This document shows positions 1 through 7,921 of a DNA stretch of 64,000 bases, one piece after another; within the stretch, counting starts at the first letter, position 1; the number at the start of each line of letters is the position of its first letter. Below the pieces are notes generated by a model, which did not search any database, had not been told where the DNA came from, and worked only from the letters and a program-made list of their open reading frames with translations. Where the stretch lies: NCBI GenBank assembly GCA_017549815.1, contig JAFYNH010000006.1, positions 20,686 to 84,685 on the forward strand. Direction: 5' to 3'. Origin of the DNA: Selenomonadaceae bacterium (GTDB lineage Bacteria > Bacillota > Negativicutes > Selenomonadales > Selenomonadaceae). The position numbers and the translations under genes were made by a program.

Positions 1-1
1 A

Positions 2-220
2 ACTCCGGCGCAACTTCGCAAGGGCATTCGCTCATTGAACAATAGAATTGACGAACATTTTGCCAAAATTAAAAACCCTGAAAAAATTTATAAAGATTGG
101 TATGACGAACCGGATAAACAAGAAGGGCGAATCGGACATTGGCAACACGAGATTAAAAGATTTGCTGAATCAATTCAATATCGCGTCGAAGAATTAGAAA
201 AGAGAGGAGAAAAGCCATGA
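2..220 (+). CDS. C-terminal fragment of an unidentified protein (5' end outside window)
   Basis: The frame is open to the left edge of the window, so the TTG at 35 is probably not the true start. The visible part is about 72 residues, charged and predicted helical, and reads like a coiled or helical tail (TPAQLRKGIRSLNNRIDEHF, then HWQHEIKRFAESIQ). I have an impression of similar tails at the ends of larger phage-head or polymorphic-toxin-like proteins but cannot name a family. The stop overlaps the next start as ATGA, so the two are probably translationally coupled. Function unknown. Confidence 0.5.
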   Translation, partial: TPAQLRKGIRSLNNRIDEHFAKIKNPEKIYKDWYDEPDKQEGRIGHWQHEIKRFAESIQYRVEELEKRGEKP

Positions 221-450
221 ATGAACAGATGAATTTCGACGACATGCGCTACATAATCGGAAGTGTTATGGAGTATGCTTATGAATCAATAAAAGATGAA
301 AAAGAAAAACCTACAGAAATGAATAAAGGTCGCGCATTGGCTTATTGGGAAGTTTTGGACACAATTTACAGTCGGTTAATTATTTGCGAGCAAAATCCTA
401 AGGATTTCGGCTATTCCGACGACTGGGAAAAGCCCTTTTTTGCTAAATGA
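217..450 (+). CDS. Small acidic protein of unknown function
   Basis: This encodes 77 residues with no signal peptide, membrane segment or motif I recognise. It is acidic with scattered aromatics. Both ends overlap neighbours by ATGA-type junctions (217 with the preceding stop, 447 with the ABC exporter start), so it sits in a tightly coupled operon. AGAGGAGA just upstream is the ribosome binding site. A small acidic protein after a possible toxin-like C terminus could be an immunity protein, but this is context only. It could equally be an unrelated hypothetical protein. Confidence 0.6.
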   Translation: MNEQMNFDDMRYIIGSVMEYAYESIKDEKEKPTEMNKGRALAYWEVLDTIYSRLIICEQNPKDFGYSDDWEKPFFAK

Positions 451-2171
451 AAAACTATAAACGACTTTTAATTTATATCAAACCTTATTTGGGAACGTTC
501 GGGCTAGCGATAATCTGCATAATCTGCGCGTCGGGCGCGAATTTATACCTGCCTTGGATAATCAAAGATATGATTGACAAAGTGCTTGCCGAACGAGATA
601 TGGCAATGCTGAATTTTATATCGGTGAGTATAGTGGTCGTCTTCGCGTTCAGAGGATTTTTTTACTATTGGCAATCGTATTTGGTATCGTATATCGGGCA
701 AAGGGTCGTCGTGGACGTGCGCGAAGTCATGTTTAAAAAATTTCAGCGAATGCCAATGGCTTACTTCGACAAACACCAAACGGGCGAAACAATGAGCTAC
801 TTAACAAACGATGTCGGGGCAATTCAATCCGCGCTTGTCGATAACCTAATCGAAATGTTCACGGAAGGCGCAATCTTAATCGGCTCAATCGCCATGATGT
901 TTTATCTCGATTGGAAATTGACGCTTTTGACGCTGATAACGGTGCCGCTAGTCGCTTGGGCAATGAGAATCTTCGGTAAGAAAATAAAATCGACGGGCAC
1001 GGTAATTCAAGAAAAATTGGCGGATATAACGTCGTTATTGCAGGAAAGTATTTCGTCAATCCGCGTCGTAAAATCCTTTGTCCGAGAAAGTTACGAAATC
1101 GACCGTTTCAAAGTGGAAAACGAATTGAACTTTAAGGCGACAATGGACAACGTGCGCTTAACGAGCCTTTTAACGCCGACGGTAGAATTTTTGGCGGCAG
1201 TCGCAGTAACGCTTATTGTATGGTTTGGCGGTTATGAAGTCGTCAACGGAATCATGTCAGCGGGCGCGTTGGTGGCGTTTTTAACTTACGCTGTCAATTT
1301 AGCAAACCCCGTCAAGAGATTATCGCGCATTTACGGGCGACTTCAAAAGGCAATGGCGGCAATCGATAGAATTTTTACCGTACTTGACCTGCCCGAAACC
1401 GTCAACGATAAGCCGAACGCGATTGACCTGCCAAAAGTCGTCGGGAGCGTGACTGTTGAAAATGTGACGTTCAGTTACGACGGAATTCATAATGCGCTGG
1501 AAAATGTCAGCTTTGAAGTCAAGCCCGGTCAAATGATAGCCTTTGTCGGACCGAGCGGCGCGGGCAAATCGACTATTGCGAATTTAATCCCGCGCTTTTA
1601 CGACGTGACGGAAGGCGCGATTAAAATCGACGGGAACGACCTGCGCGACGTAACTGTTAATTCTCTGCGCGAGCAAATCGGTATCGTGCCGCAAGAGACG
1701 TTGCTTTTCTCGACAACGGTTATGGAAAATATTCGCTATGGACGACTTGACGCGACGGACGAAGAAGTTATCGCGGCGGCAAAGTCGGCTAATGCTGATA
1801 AATTTATTCGCGACTTGCCCGAAGGTTATCAAACGCAGATTGGCGAACGTGGCTTGAATTTGAGCGGCGGACAACGTCAACGCATGGCGATTGCGCGAGC
1901 TATGTTAAAGAATCCGCAGATTTTGATTCTGGACGAGGCAACGAGCGCACTTGATACCGAAAGCGAAAAAATTGTTCAAGCGGCTCTTGATGATTTAATG
2001 GTCGGACGGACAAGCTTTGTTATCGCGCACAGACTAAGCACGATTTTTGCGGCGGATAAAATTTTCGTCATTGATAAGGGCAGAATTTGCGAGTCGGGCA
2101 CGCATAAGGAACTTTTGGAACTTGGCGGCGTCTACAGCAACCTTTACAACATACAATTTAGTTCGCTCTAA
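447..2171 (+). CDS. MsbA-like ABC exporter (fused permease and ATPase)
   Basis: The protein has 574 residues with the half-transporter layout. An N-terminal six-helix transmembrane domain covers roughly residues 15-310 and a nucleotide-binding domain roughly 335-565. Visible ATPase motifs are Walker A GPSGAGKST (about 367-375), signature LSGGQRQR, Walker B ILILDEATSALD and switch IAHRLS. Length and order match the MsbA/BmrA family, which works as homodimers exporting lipids or drugs from the inner leaflet. The start overlaps the preceding stop as ATGA. The substrate cannot be read from sequence; in a diderm, lipid A flipping or multidrug export are both possible. There is no C39 peptidase domain, so it is not obviously a bacteriocin or type I secretion ATPase. 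Confidence 0.9.
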   Translation: MKNYKRLLIYIKPYLGTFGLAIICIICASGANLYLPWIIKDMIDKVLAERDMAMLNFISVSIVVVFAFRGFFYYWQSYLVSYIGQRVVVDVREVMFKKFQRMPMAYFDKHQTGETMSYLTNDVGAIQSALVDNLIEMFTEGAILIGSIAMMFYLDWKLTLLTLITVPLVAWAMRIFGKKIKSTGTVIQEKLADITSLLQESISSIRVVKSFVRESYEIDRFKVENELNFKATMDNVRLTSLLTPTVEFLAAVAVTLIVWFGGYEVVNGIMSAGALVAFLTYAVNLANPVKRLSRIYGRLQKAMAAIDRIFTVLDLPETVNDKPNAIDLPKVVGSVTVENVTFSYDGIHNALENVSFEVKPGQMIAFVGPSGAGKSTIANLIPRFYDVTEGAIKIDGNDLRDVTVNSLREQIGIVPQETLLFSTTVMENIRYGRLDATDEEVIAAAKSANADKFIRDLPEGYQTQIGERGLNLSGGQRQRMAIARAMLKNPQILILDEATSALDTESEKIVQAALDDLMVGRTSFVIAHRLSTIFAADKIFVIDKGRICESGTHKELLELGGVYSNLYNIQFSSL

Positions 2172-2191
2172 GAATTTTTAATTGAATTCCA

Positions 2192-2219
2192 ATGACAAAC
2201 GGATTTTGAGTGCTATAAT
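2192..2219 (+). promoter_or_regulatory. Extended -10 promoter for the proline-rich repeat gene
   Basis: ATGACA, 16 bases, then TGCTATAAT, a consensus -10 preceded by the TGn extension. It lies in the 76-base gap after the ABC exporter. The gene start at 2248 follows AAGGAGA at 2234-2240. Confidence 0.65.
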
Positions 2220-2247
2220 TGCGGAAAAAATTTAAGGAGAAATATTC

Positions 2248-2766
2248 ATGAAGAAAAAAATTCTTAGCAGTTTATTAATCGGCGCGTTCGTATTTGGCTT
2301 AGGCGCGGCGGATATTCAGCCCGTCAGCGCGGAAACGCCCGCTAAAATTAATCTTTCTACTCCTCCCGAACCGCCCAAAGATAAAGACGGAAACCCTATG
2401 GCTCCGCATGATAGAAATAATGGCGACAATTCCAATCGTCCCGAACCGCCCAAAGATAAAGACGGAAACCCCATTGCGCCACCCGACAAAAATAATGGCG
2501 ACAATTCTAATCGTCCCGAACCGCCTAAAGATAAAGACGGCAATCCTATGGCTCCACCTGACAAAAATAATGGCGACAATTCCAATCGCCCCGAACCGCC
2601 CAAAGATAAAGACGGAAACCCCATTGCGCCACCCGACAAAAATAACGGCGACAATTCTAATCGTCCTGAACCGCCTAAAGACGCTAACGGAAACCCAATG
2701 GCTCCACCCGATAAAAATAACGGCGATAATTCTAATCGTCCGACGCCGCCCGATAGAAATAAATAA
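2248..2766 (+). CDS. Secreted proline-rich tandem-repeat protein
   Basis: The protein has 172 residues. Residues 1-28 form a signal peptide (KKK, hydrophobic core, cleavage near VSA-ET). The mature part is almost entirely a 25-residue repeat of the form PEPPKDKDGNPxAPPDKNNG plus DNSNR. There are five full copies and a partial sixth. Copies alternate between NPM and NPI, which suggests duplication of a two-unit block. The repeat is hydrophilic, rich in Pro, Asp, Asn and Lys, and probably disordered, as in cell-wall or outer-membrane spacers. No anchor motif is visible. It has its own promoter and a terminator follows. Function unknown. Confidence 0.75.
   Translation: MKKKILSSLLIGAFVFGLGAADIQPVSAETPAKINLSTPPEPPKDKDGNPMAPHDRNNGDNSNRPEPPKDKDGNPIAPPDKNNGDNSNRPEPPKDKDGNPMAPPDKNNGDNSNRPEPPKDKDGNPIAPPDKNNGDNSNRPEPPKDANGNPMAPPDKNNGDNSNRPTPPDRNK
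2365..2763 (+). repeat. 75-bp tandem repeat, five full units plus a partial one
   Basis: Units begin with CCCGAACCGCC or a near match at about 2365, 2440, 2515, 2590, 2665 and (diverged, partial) 2740. The exact 75-base period keeps the frame. Because the period is a multiple of three, spurious long open frames appear on both strands here. Confidence 0.9.
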
Positions 2767-2787
2767 TCTGCGTGAACAAAATAAAAC

Positions 2788-2822
2788 TCCCGTCACTCGA
2801 CTTGAGCAGCGGGAATTTTTTT
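2788..2822. terminator. Bidirectional terminator between convergent genes
   Basis: Stem TCCCG (2788-2792) pairs with CGGGA (2810-2814), with an inner CTC/GAG pairing. It is followed by seven T on the + strand and preceded by an A-rich stretch, so it can serve the repeat gene and the leftward phosphatase gene. Confidence 0.75.
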
Positions 2823-3498
2823 AATCACTCTGCCAAATCTTATCGCTCAAAATATCTATGCAAGAAATTTTCCCGTCTGGCATGAACGAGCCAGTATCCA
2901 TAAGCGTAATTTTATTCTTTAGGCGAATCGGATAGTACCAATTGCGCTTGATAAACGGCGTCGGCGTATGCCCGCAAATGATATTCGCCTTGCCCTTGTA
3001 ACCGTTATAAAATTTCTCGCGAATCCAAAGTAAATCTTCTTCCGATTGTTCTTCCAACGGCTTATCTGGATTCAAGCCCGCGTGTACAAAAATATAATCC
3101 TCGCCGTTAATTTCCATTTGATGAAAATAAGGACGATTGTTTATGAAGTCCATAGCTCGCGGAAATGCCGACGGGTCTTTTTTACGCCACTCCTCGAACT
3201 CCGCCTTAGTCTTATTGCCGCCGTTCGGGAGCCAAATATATCCTTCGGTGCCGCCCAGCGCGTAATAATACAACATCATCTGTTCATGATTTCCGCGCAG
3301 AGCTACGACATTAGGCTTTTCGCTCATTTCCATTGCCCAGCGCAGGCAACGCATATTTTCTTCGCCGCGATCCACGTAGTCGCCGAGCAAAATCAGAAAA
3401 TCCTGCCGCTCGTCGAATTCGATTTTGTGGAAGAGCGACAACAAGCGCGTAAATTTCCCGTGCATGTCCCCTATTACCAATATCCGCCGATAATCCAT
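2821..3498 (-). CDS. PPP-type metallophosphoesterase (serine/threonine phosphatase or ApaH-like)
   Basis: The protein has 225 residues. It carries the three metal-binding signatures of the calcineurin-like phosphoesterase fold: GDMHG near the N terminus, GDYVDRG about 30 residues on, and RGNHE. A late CGHTPTP supplies the C-terminal metal-binding histidine. This matches bacterial PrpA/PrpE and ApaH-like enzymes, which dephosphorylate proteins or cleave dinucleoside tetraphosphates; the substrate is not decided here. The start chosen at 3498 has GGAGG seven bases upstream. A longer frame to 3546 lacks such a site. It lies downstream of the TerD/vWA gene on the same strand, a setting in which phosphatases often accompany stress proteins. 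Confidence 0.85.
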   Translation of the reverse strand: MDYRRILVIGDMHGKFTRLLSLFHKIEFDERQDFLILLGDYVDRGEENMRCLRWAMEMSEKPNVVALRGNHEQMMLYYYALGGTEGYIWLPNGGNKTKAEFEEWRKKDPSAFPRAMDFINNRPYFHQMEINGEDYIFVHAGLNPDKPLEEQSEEDLLWIREKFYNGYKGKANIICGHTPTPFIKRNWYYPIRLKNKITLMDTGSFMPDGKISCIDILSDKIWQSD

Positions 3499-3601
3499 CG
3501 TCGCGCCTCCAAACTCTATTTTTACGTTGAATATTTCTGCCAACAAAGAAAATTTCCTGCATTATTTCCACACGTTCGCGACGCTGATAAAATTATTTAT
3601 C

Positions 3602-4906
3602 TCAAAAGCCGAAAAGCCCTTTGACTTTATCAGAAAAAGATTTTTCGGGCGGCGGAGTCGGACGTAAATTTTTAGCCGAGCCGTCGAGTATGCCTTTATC
3701 TTTAGCTAACTTAAGCCACGCTGGAAATTCATTAAGCAAGCGAGAATAAATTTCTTCGTTCGGTACCGATTTAAAATCGTCAAGCGCGAAAAAATTTGCA
3801 TTGTCAATATAACGCCCGTCCATATCATCCAGCTTTTCGAGGATGCCGTAATCTTTGCCGCTTACGCCGACGAATTGCCAGAATATCGGCAGGTACGACG
3901 ACTCAATCAAAAGTCTTTTTATCGCGCCCGTCCTGTAAATGCCGCCGTCGGTAATGAAAACGGTATACGCGGGCAAAGTAATCGTCTCGTATTCGGCGAT
4001 AATTTCTTTCATAACAGCAGGTTCGTTGTTAGTGCCGCCAAGAGAACGTTGTAATTCCTTCCAATCGGAAGGGACGGCTTGCTCGTAATTCTTCATATTG
4101 ACGGAAGGACGACGTTCACAATTACTGCCGTAATACCAAAAATCAAGTTCGCTGTCGTCGTCGAATTGAACTGCAACAGGCAAGACTTTATTAACAATCT
4201 CTTGAACGGTTCCGTCTTTGTAACTGTGATTCATTGATCCCGAAATATCCAAAACCAGCGCGACGCGAGCCACAACGTCCAAAAGTTTTCTTTTCTCCAA
4301 CTCGACTTTGAGCGGCTTAACCAGAGAAATTAATTTCGGAGCACCATCGGCAATTTTTTTCTCCAGAGAAATTTTTTTAGGAGTGGGAGGAGGAGTTTCC
4401 TCTTTAATTTCTTCGCCGCCGTAAAAGGCAAGGAGTGTGTCGAGTCCGCCATTAAAGCCGCGTGCTACGACGTTAAATCGCCAGCCGTCCTTCCGATAAA
4501 TTTCAAGCGACGTGATAGCTTTTTCCTGTTCAAAGTCGCCGCCGCTAAAGGTTGCAGAGATTTCATCGCCGATAAAAATTTTGTGCGAAGAAATTTCACT
4601 CATAACGCCCGCGCCGTCAATCGAGCCAGTAAACACCAGCTTATTAATCGTCTGCGGCAAGTCGTTCAGCCTAATCGAAAACTCCATGCCCGACGGAATT
4701 TTTTTACCGACAATCTCACCGCTCGGCGAGCTAAGCTGATTATAAAAAATCATATACCTATCGTCGGAAAGTTTATCATCCTTGTCGACGCCAAAGCAAC
4801 AAAAATCATAAGTTGCCGCGCCCTCAATCTGCAACTTAATCTTCAATGGACGATTCAAATTAAAATATTTTTCGAGTTTATCACGTGTGCCGCGTTCAGC
4901 AATCAT
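3602..4906 (-). CDS. TerD-domain protein fused to a von Willebrand A domain (TerF-like)
   Basis: The protein has 434 residues. Roughly residues 1-175 resemble the TerD/CABP calcium-binding beta-sandwich of tellurite-stress proteins (GVDKDDKLSDDRYMIFYNQ, then GDEISATFSGGD). A charged proline linker follows. From about 210 there is a vWA domain with MIDAS motif DISGS and later FITDGG. The TerD+vWA arrangement is that of TerF-like proteins, thought to act in metal-dependent stress complexes. The start at 4906 has GGAGG eight bases upstream; an in-frame GTG at 4915 abuts that site and is less likely. No other ter genes are present. The vWA aspartate and serines needed for metal binding are intact. 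Confidence 0.8.
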   Translation of the reverse strand: MIAERGTRDKLEKYFNLNRPLKIKLQIEGAATYDFCCFGVDKDDKLSDDRYMIFYNQLSSPSGEIVGKKIPSGMEFSIRLNDLPQTINKLVFTGSIDGAGVMSEISSHKIFIGDEISATFSGGDFEQEKAITSLEIYRKDGWRFNVVARGFNGGLDTLLAFYGGEEIKEETPPPTPKKISLEKKIADGAPKLISLVKPLKVELEKRKLLDVVARVALVLDISGSMNHSYKDGTVQEIVNKVLPVAVQFDDDSELDFWYYGSNCERRPSVNMKNYEQAVPSDWKELQRSLGGTNNEPAVMKEIIAEYETITLPAYTVFITDGGIYRTGAIKRLLIESSYLPIFWQFVGVSGKDYGILEKLDDMDGRYIDNANFFALDDFKSVPNEEIYSRLLNEFPAWLKLAKDKGILDGSAKNLRPTPPPEKSFSDKVKGLFGF

Positions 4907-4925
4907 GTTAAACACCTCCGCAAAT

Positions 4926-4953
4926 TTTATAACATAAAAAATTTGATTTACAA
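4926..4953 (-). promoter_or_regulatory. Leftward promoter for the TerD/vWA gene
   Basis: Read on the minus strand: TTGTAA, 16 bases, TATAAA preceded by TGT (extended -10). It overlaps the rightward serS promoter, so the two may interfere. Confidence 0.55.
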
Positions 4954-4971
4954 AGCCGATTTTGTTAGACT
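4943..4971 (+). promoter_or_regulatory. serS promoter
   Basis: TTGATT, 17 bases, TAGACT, ending about 28 bases before the TTG start. The gap has no room for a T-box leader. Confidence 0.55.
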
Positions 4972-4999
4972 GTGGAAAAATTTTTGGGAGGAATGAACT

Positions 5000-6268
5000 T
5001 TGCTTGATATGAAATTTGTACGCGACAATCTGGATTTGATTCGCGCCATGTTAAAAAATAGGAATAACAGTCTTAGCCTTGACAGTTTTGGCGAGTTAGA
5101 GCAGAGACGCCGCGCTATTCTTGCCGAAGTCGAACAGCTTAAAGGTCAGCGCAATACGACTTCAAAGAAAATCGGAGCGATGAAAAAAGCCGGCGAAGAT
5201 ACCGAAGAAATTTCTGCCTCTGTTCGTCAAATGGGCGTTAAAATTTCCGAACTCGACGCCGAACTCCGCGATATTGAAAATAATCTGCGCGATTTGCTTT
5301 TGCATATTCCTAACATTCCCGCTGATGACGTGCCGATTGGCGTTGACGATTCGCAAAATCCCGAAGTCCGTAAATGGGGGACGCCGCGCAGTTTCGACTT
5401 TGAACCTAAGGCGCATTGGGATATTGGGACGGGCTTGAATATTTTCGACTTCGACCGCGCAGGCAAAGTTACGGGCGCACGCTTTACTTTTTATCGCGGG
5501 CTTGGAGCGCGTCTTGAAAGGGCTTGTATAAATTTCATGATGGACTTGCACGCCAACAAGCACGGCTATACTGAAATGCTCGCGCCGTATATCGTCAACC
5601 GCGACAGCATGGTTGGTACGGGACAACTCCCTAAATTTGCCGAAGATATGTTTAAGCTTGAAGGATTGGATTATTACCTCGTGCCGACCGCCGAAGTTCC
5701 CATGACGAATTTTCACCGCGACGAAATTTTATCCGCCGACACCTTGCCCGAATATTACGCTTGCTACACGGCTTGTTTCAGAGCGGAGGCGGGCGCGGCA
5801 GGTCGTGACACTCGCGGCTTGATTCGTCAACATCAATTTAACAAGGTCGAGTTGATTAAATTCACTAAGCCCGAAGATTCTTGGAACGAGCTTGAAAGTA
5901 TGGTTGCCGCCGCTGAGGACGTTTTAAAAGTTTTGGAAATTCCCTATCGCGTCGTGTTGCTTTGTACTGGCGATATGAGTTTCACCTCCGCCAAAACTTA
6001 CGACATTGAAGTTTGGATGCCCGCGCAGAATAAATATCGCGAAATTTCTTCCTGCTCCAACTGCACCGATTATCAAGCTCGCCGCGCTAATATCAAGTTC
6101 CGCCGCGAAAATAAATCTAAGCCCGAATTTGTTCACACTCTTAACGGGTCGGGCATTGCGGTCGGAAGGACGGTCGCCGCGATTTTGGAAAATTATCAGC
6201 AGACGGACGGCTCCGTTAAAATCCCTAAAGCCCTTGTGCCTTACATGGGCGTTGAAGAAATTCGCTAA
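5000..6268 (+). CDS. serS: Seryl-tRNA synthetase
   Basis: The protein has 422 residues, normal for the family. The enzyme charges tRNA-Ser with serine in the cytoplasm. The N-terminal antiparallel coiled-coil arm spans about residues 30-100. The class II core follows, with motif 2 [20 protein letters not shown] and motif 3 [19 protein letters not shown]. The start is TTG at 5000 with GGAGG eight bases upstream; [10 protein letters not shown] is the usual SerRS beginning. It has its own promoter, and the next gene follows after three bases, so they are probably co-transcribed. Confidence 0.97.
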   Translation: MLDMKFVRDNLDLIRAMLKNRNNSLSLDSFGELEQRRRAILAEVEQLKGQRNTTSKKIGAMKKAGEDTEEISASVRQMGVKISELDAELRDIENNLRDLLLHIPNIPADDVPIGVDDSQNPEVRKWGTPRSFDFEPKAHWDIGTGLNIFDFDRAGKVTGARFTFYRGLGARLERACINFMMDLHANKHGYTEMLAPYIVNRDSMVGTGQLPKFAEDMFKLEGLDYYLVPTAEVPMTNFHRDEILSADTLPEYYACYTACFRAEAGAAGRDTRGLIRQHQFNKVELIKFTKPEDSWNELESMVAAAEDVLKVLEIPYRVVLLCTGDMSFTSAKTYDIEVWMPAQNKYREISSCSNCTDYQARRANIKFRRENKSKPEFVHTLNGSGIAVGRTVAAILENYQQTDGSVKIPKALVPYMGVEEIR

Positions 6269-6271
6269 GCT

Positions 6272-7096
6272 ATGGATAAGAAAAAAATAAAAATCGTCGG
6301 CATAGGCGAGGGCGGGGCGCGAGCTGTCGGCAAGATGATTGCGTCGGGCGTCGGAAATAAGAACGTCGATTTCGTTTCAATCGGCAAGGACGAAAATATT
6401 TTATTGACGAGCGCGACGCGGAATAATATTTTTCTCAATCAAGACCCGCCGACGGTTTATAAGAATATTTCTGCGGCTCTACGCGACGCCAAGTTGATAA
6501 TTATCGTGGCGGGTATCGGCGGCACGTCGGCAACCCAAGCGATTCCGCGTATTGTTTCGCTTGCCAAAAATTCAAACGCAACGACAGTAGCCTTTGTCAG
6601 CAAGCCGTTTGTGTTGGAAAGTGCCGAGCGTAAAAAAAATGCCGAATATTGCCTGAATAGTCTGCGCGAAGTCGATACGACTTTTATATTTCCCGCCGAG
6701 AAATTTTTTCTGTTCCGGCTTTATCAAAAGGAAGTTTCAATCGCCGAGTTGTTCGAGGTTGCCAACGAAATTTTTTATCAAGGCGTGAAAATTTTTCTGG
6801 AAATAAGTTCGGATAAGAGTACGCCTTTGAAATTGGGTGAGGCGTCATTAGGCTATGGCTTTGGCGCGACAGTCCTTGAGGCGATTAAAAGTGCCGTTAA
6901 ATTCCCTGCGCTTGAGGAAAACGAAATCAAACATTCTAAGAAAATTTTTGTTAGGCATACGGGCGGCAGTGATTCGGCGTCGAAGAATTTTATTAAGAAA
7001 ATGATTAGTTCGGACGCGAAACTTTTTTGGCAGGTCGACAATTCGCAAGGAGAAAAAACTTTCGCCGCGATAATTTTCAGCAGGAAGGAAGGCTGA
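6272..7096 (+). CDS. Degenerate FtsZ-like protein
   Basis: The protein has 274 residues and follows the FtsZ layout while losing key catalytic parts. Recognisable stretches are IKIVGIGEGGARAVGKMI (compare FtsZ IKVIGVGGGGNNAVNRMI), VAGIGGTSATQAIPRI where FtsZ has the GGGTGTG tubulin signature, and FVSKPFVLES (compare VTKPFxFEG). A GEASLGYGFGATVLEAIK segment and a C-terminal beta-rich part with HTGGSDS also match. The T7-loop NxDFxD needed to trigger GTP hydrolysis is not evident. It may bind nucleotide poorly or act as a regulator or partner of a canonical FtsZ, which is not in this window. It starts three bases after serS and ends three bases before the HAD gene. Confidence 0.65.
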   Translation: MDKKKIKIVGIGEGGARAVGKMIASGVGNKNVDFVSIGKDENILLTSATRNNIFLNQDPPTVYKNISAALRDAKLIIIVAGIGGTSATQAIPRIVSLAKNSNATTVAFVSKPFVLESAERKKNAEYCLNSLREVDTTFIFPAEKFFLFRLYQKEVSIAELFEVANEIFYQGVKIFLEISSDKSTPLKLGEASLGYGFGATVLEAIKSAVKFPALEENEIKHSKKIFVRHTGGSDSASKNFIKKMISSDAKLFWQVDNSQGEKTFAAIIFSRKEG

Positions 7097-7099
7097 ATC

Positions 7100-7906
7100 A
7101 TGATAAAAATTATTCTCTCCGACATTGATGGCACCTTTCTAACGAACGATAAAAAGACGCCCGCTCTTCATGAAAAGGCGATTAAAGCTGTCGTCGCGAA
7201 GGGCTTGCGCTTTGTCTTTGTCTCTGCGCGGATGCCTGAAGCGATTTATCCGATAACCGACGCGCTTAGTATGGCTCACACGCCCGTTATAAGTTATGGC
7301 GGCGGCTTTGTATTGACGGAGGAGGCGGAAATTATTTTCGATAAAAAAATGCCCGCCGATGACTCCATAAAAATTTTGGCGGAAATGAAACGTCGTTGGC
7401 AAGATATTTCGATTAATTATTATACGGGGCGTCGTTGGTTCGTCGAGAAAATGGACGCAAGGATTCAGCATGAAGCCGACATTACGTCCGCGCAGGTTGA
7501 GCTTGGAAATTTTGACGAACTTTTAAGCAAAAATATTTTCCCGAACAAAATCATGATAATCTGCGAGCCGCCAACGTGTAAAGAAATGGAAAGCGAGCTT
7601 GGTAAAAAATTCCCTGCTTTGAACGTCGTCCGCAGTGCACCACACCTTTTGGAGATTATGGACAAGAGCATTTCAAAGGCGACGGGCATAAAAATTTTGC
7701 TTAAACATTATGGCTTTGAATTCGACGAGGCGATTGCTTTCGGCGATAATTATAACGATGTTGAAATGCTTGAGCTTATTCCGCAAAGTGTGGTTATGGC
7801 GAACGCGCCCGATAAAGTTAAAAAGCTCGCCGCCGCTGTTACTGATTCCAATGAGGACGGCGGCATATACACTTACCTTGCTAAAATTGGAGTTATCGCG
7901 CCTTAA
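7100..7906 (+). CDS. Cof-type HAD phosphatase, copy 1
   Basis: The protein has 268 residues with HAD class IIB motifs. Motif I is DIDGTF near residue 8 (nucleophile and acid-base aspartates), motif II includes VSARMP, and motif IV is AFGDNYNDVEML near residue 215. These cytoplasmic enzymes dephosphorylate sugar phosphates, flavin or pyridoxal-phosphate compounds; the substrate is not predictable. An AGGAAGG site precedes the ATG. It is about three quarters identical by eye to the next gene, a clear tandem duplication. Confidence 0.85.
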   Translation: MIKIILSDIDGTFLTNDKKTPALHEKAIKAVVAKGLRFVFVSARMPEAIYPITDALSMAHTPVISYGGGFVLTEEAEIIFDKKMPADDSIKILAEMKRRWQDISINYYTGRRWFVEKMDARIQHEADITSAQVELGNFDELLSKNIFPNKIMIICEPPTCKEMESELGKKFPALNVVRSAPHLLEIMDKSISKATGIKILLKHYGFEFDEAIAFGDNYNDVEMLELIPQSVVMANAPDKVKKLAAAVTDSNEDGGIYTYLAKIGVIAP

Positions 7907-7921
7907 GAGGAGGTTTGCCCC

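Noticed and set aside
447..2171. Type I secretion ATPase for the RTX protein
   Set aside because: The exporter is MsbA-like, more than 50 kb away, with no membrane-fusion or outer-membrane partner beside it.
2299..2824. Long open frames on the other frames and strand over the proline-rich repeat gene
   Set aside because: They follow from a 75-base repeat period and biased composition; only the + frame at 2248 has a signal peptide, promoter and ribosome binding site.
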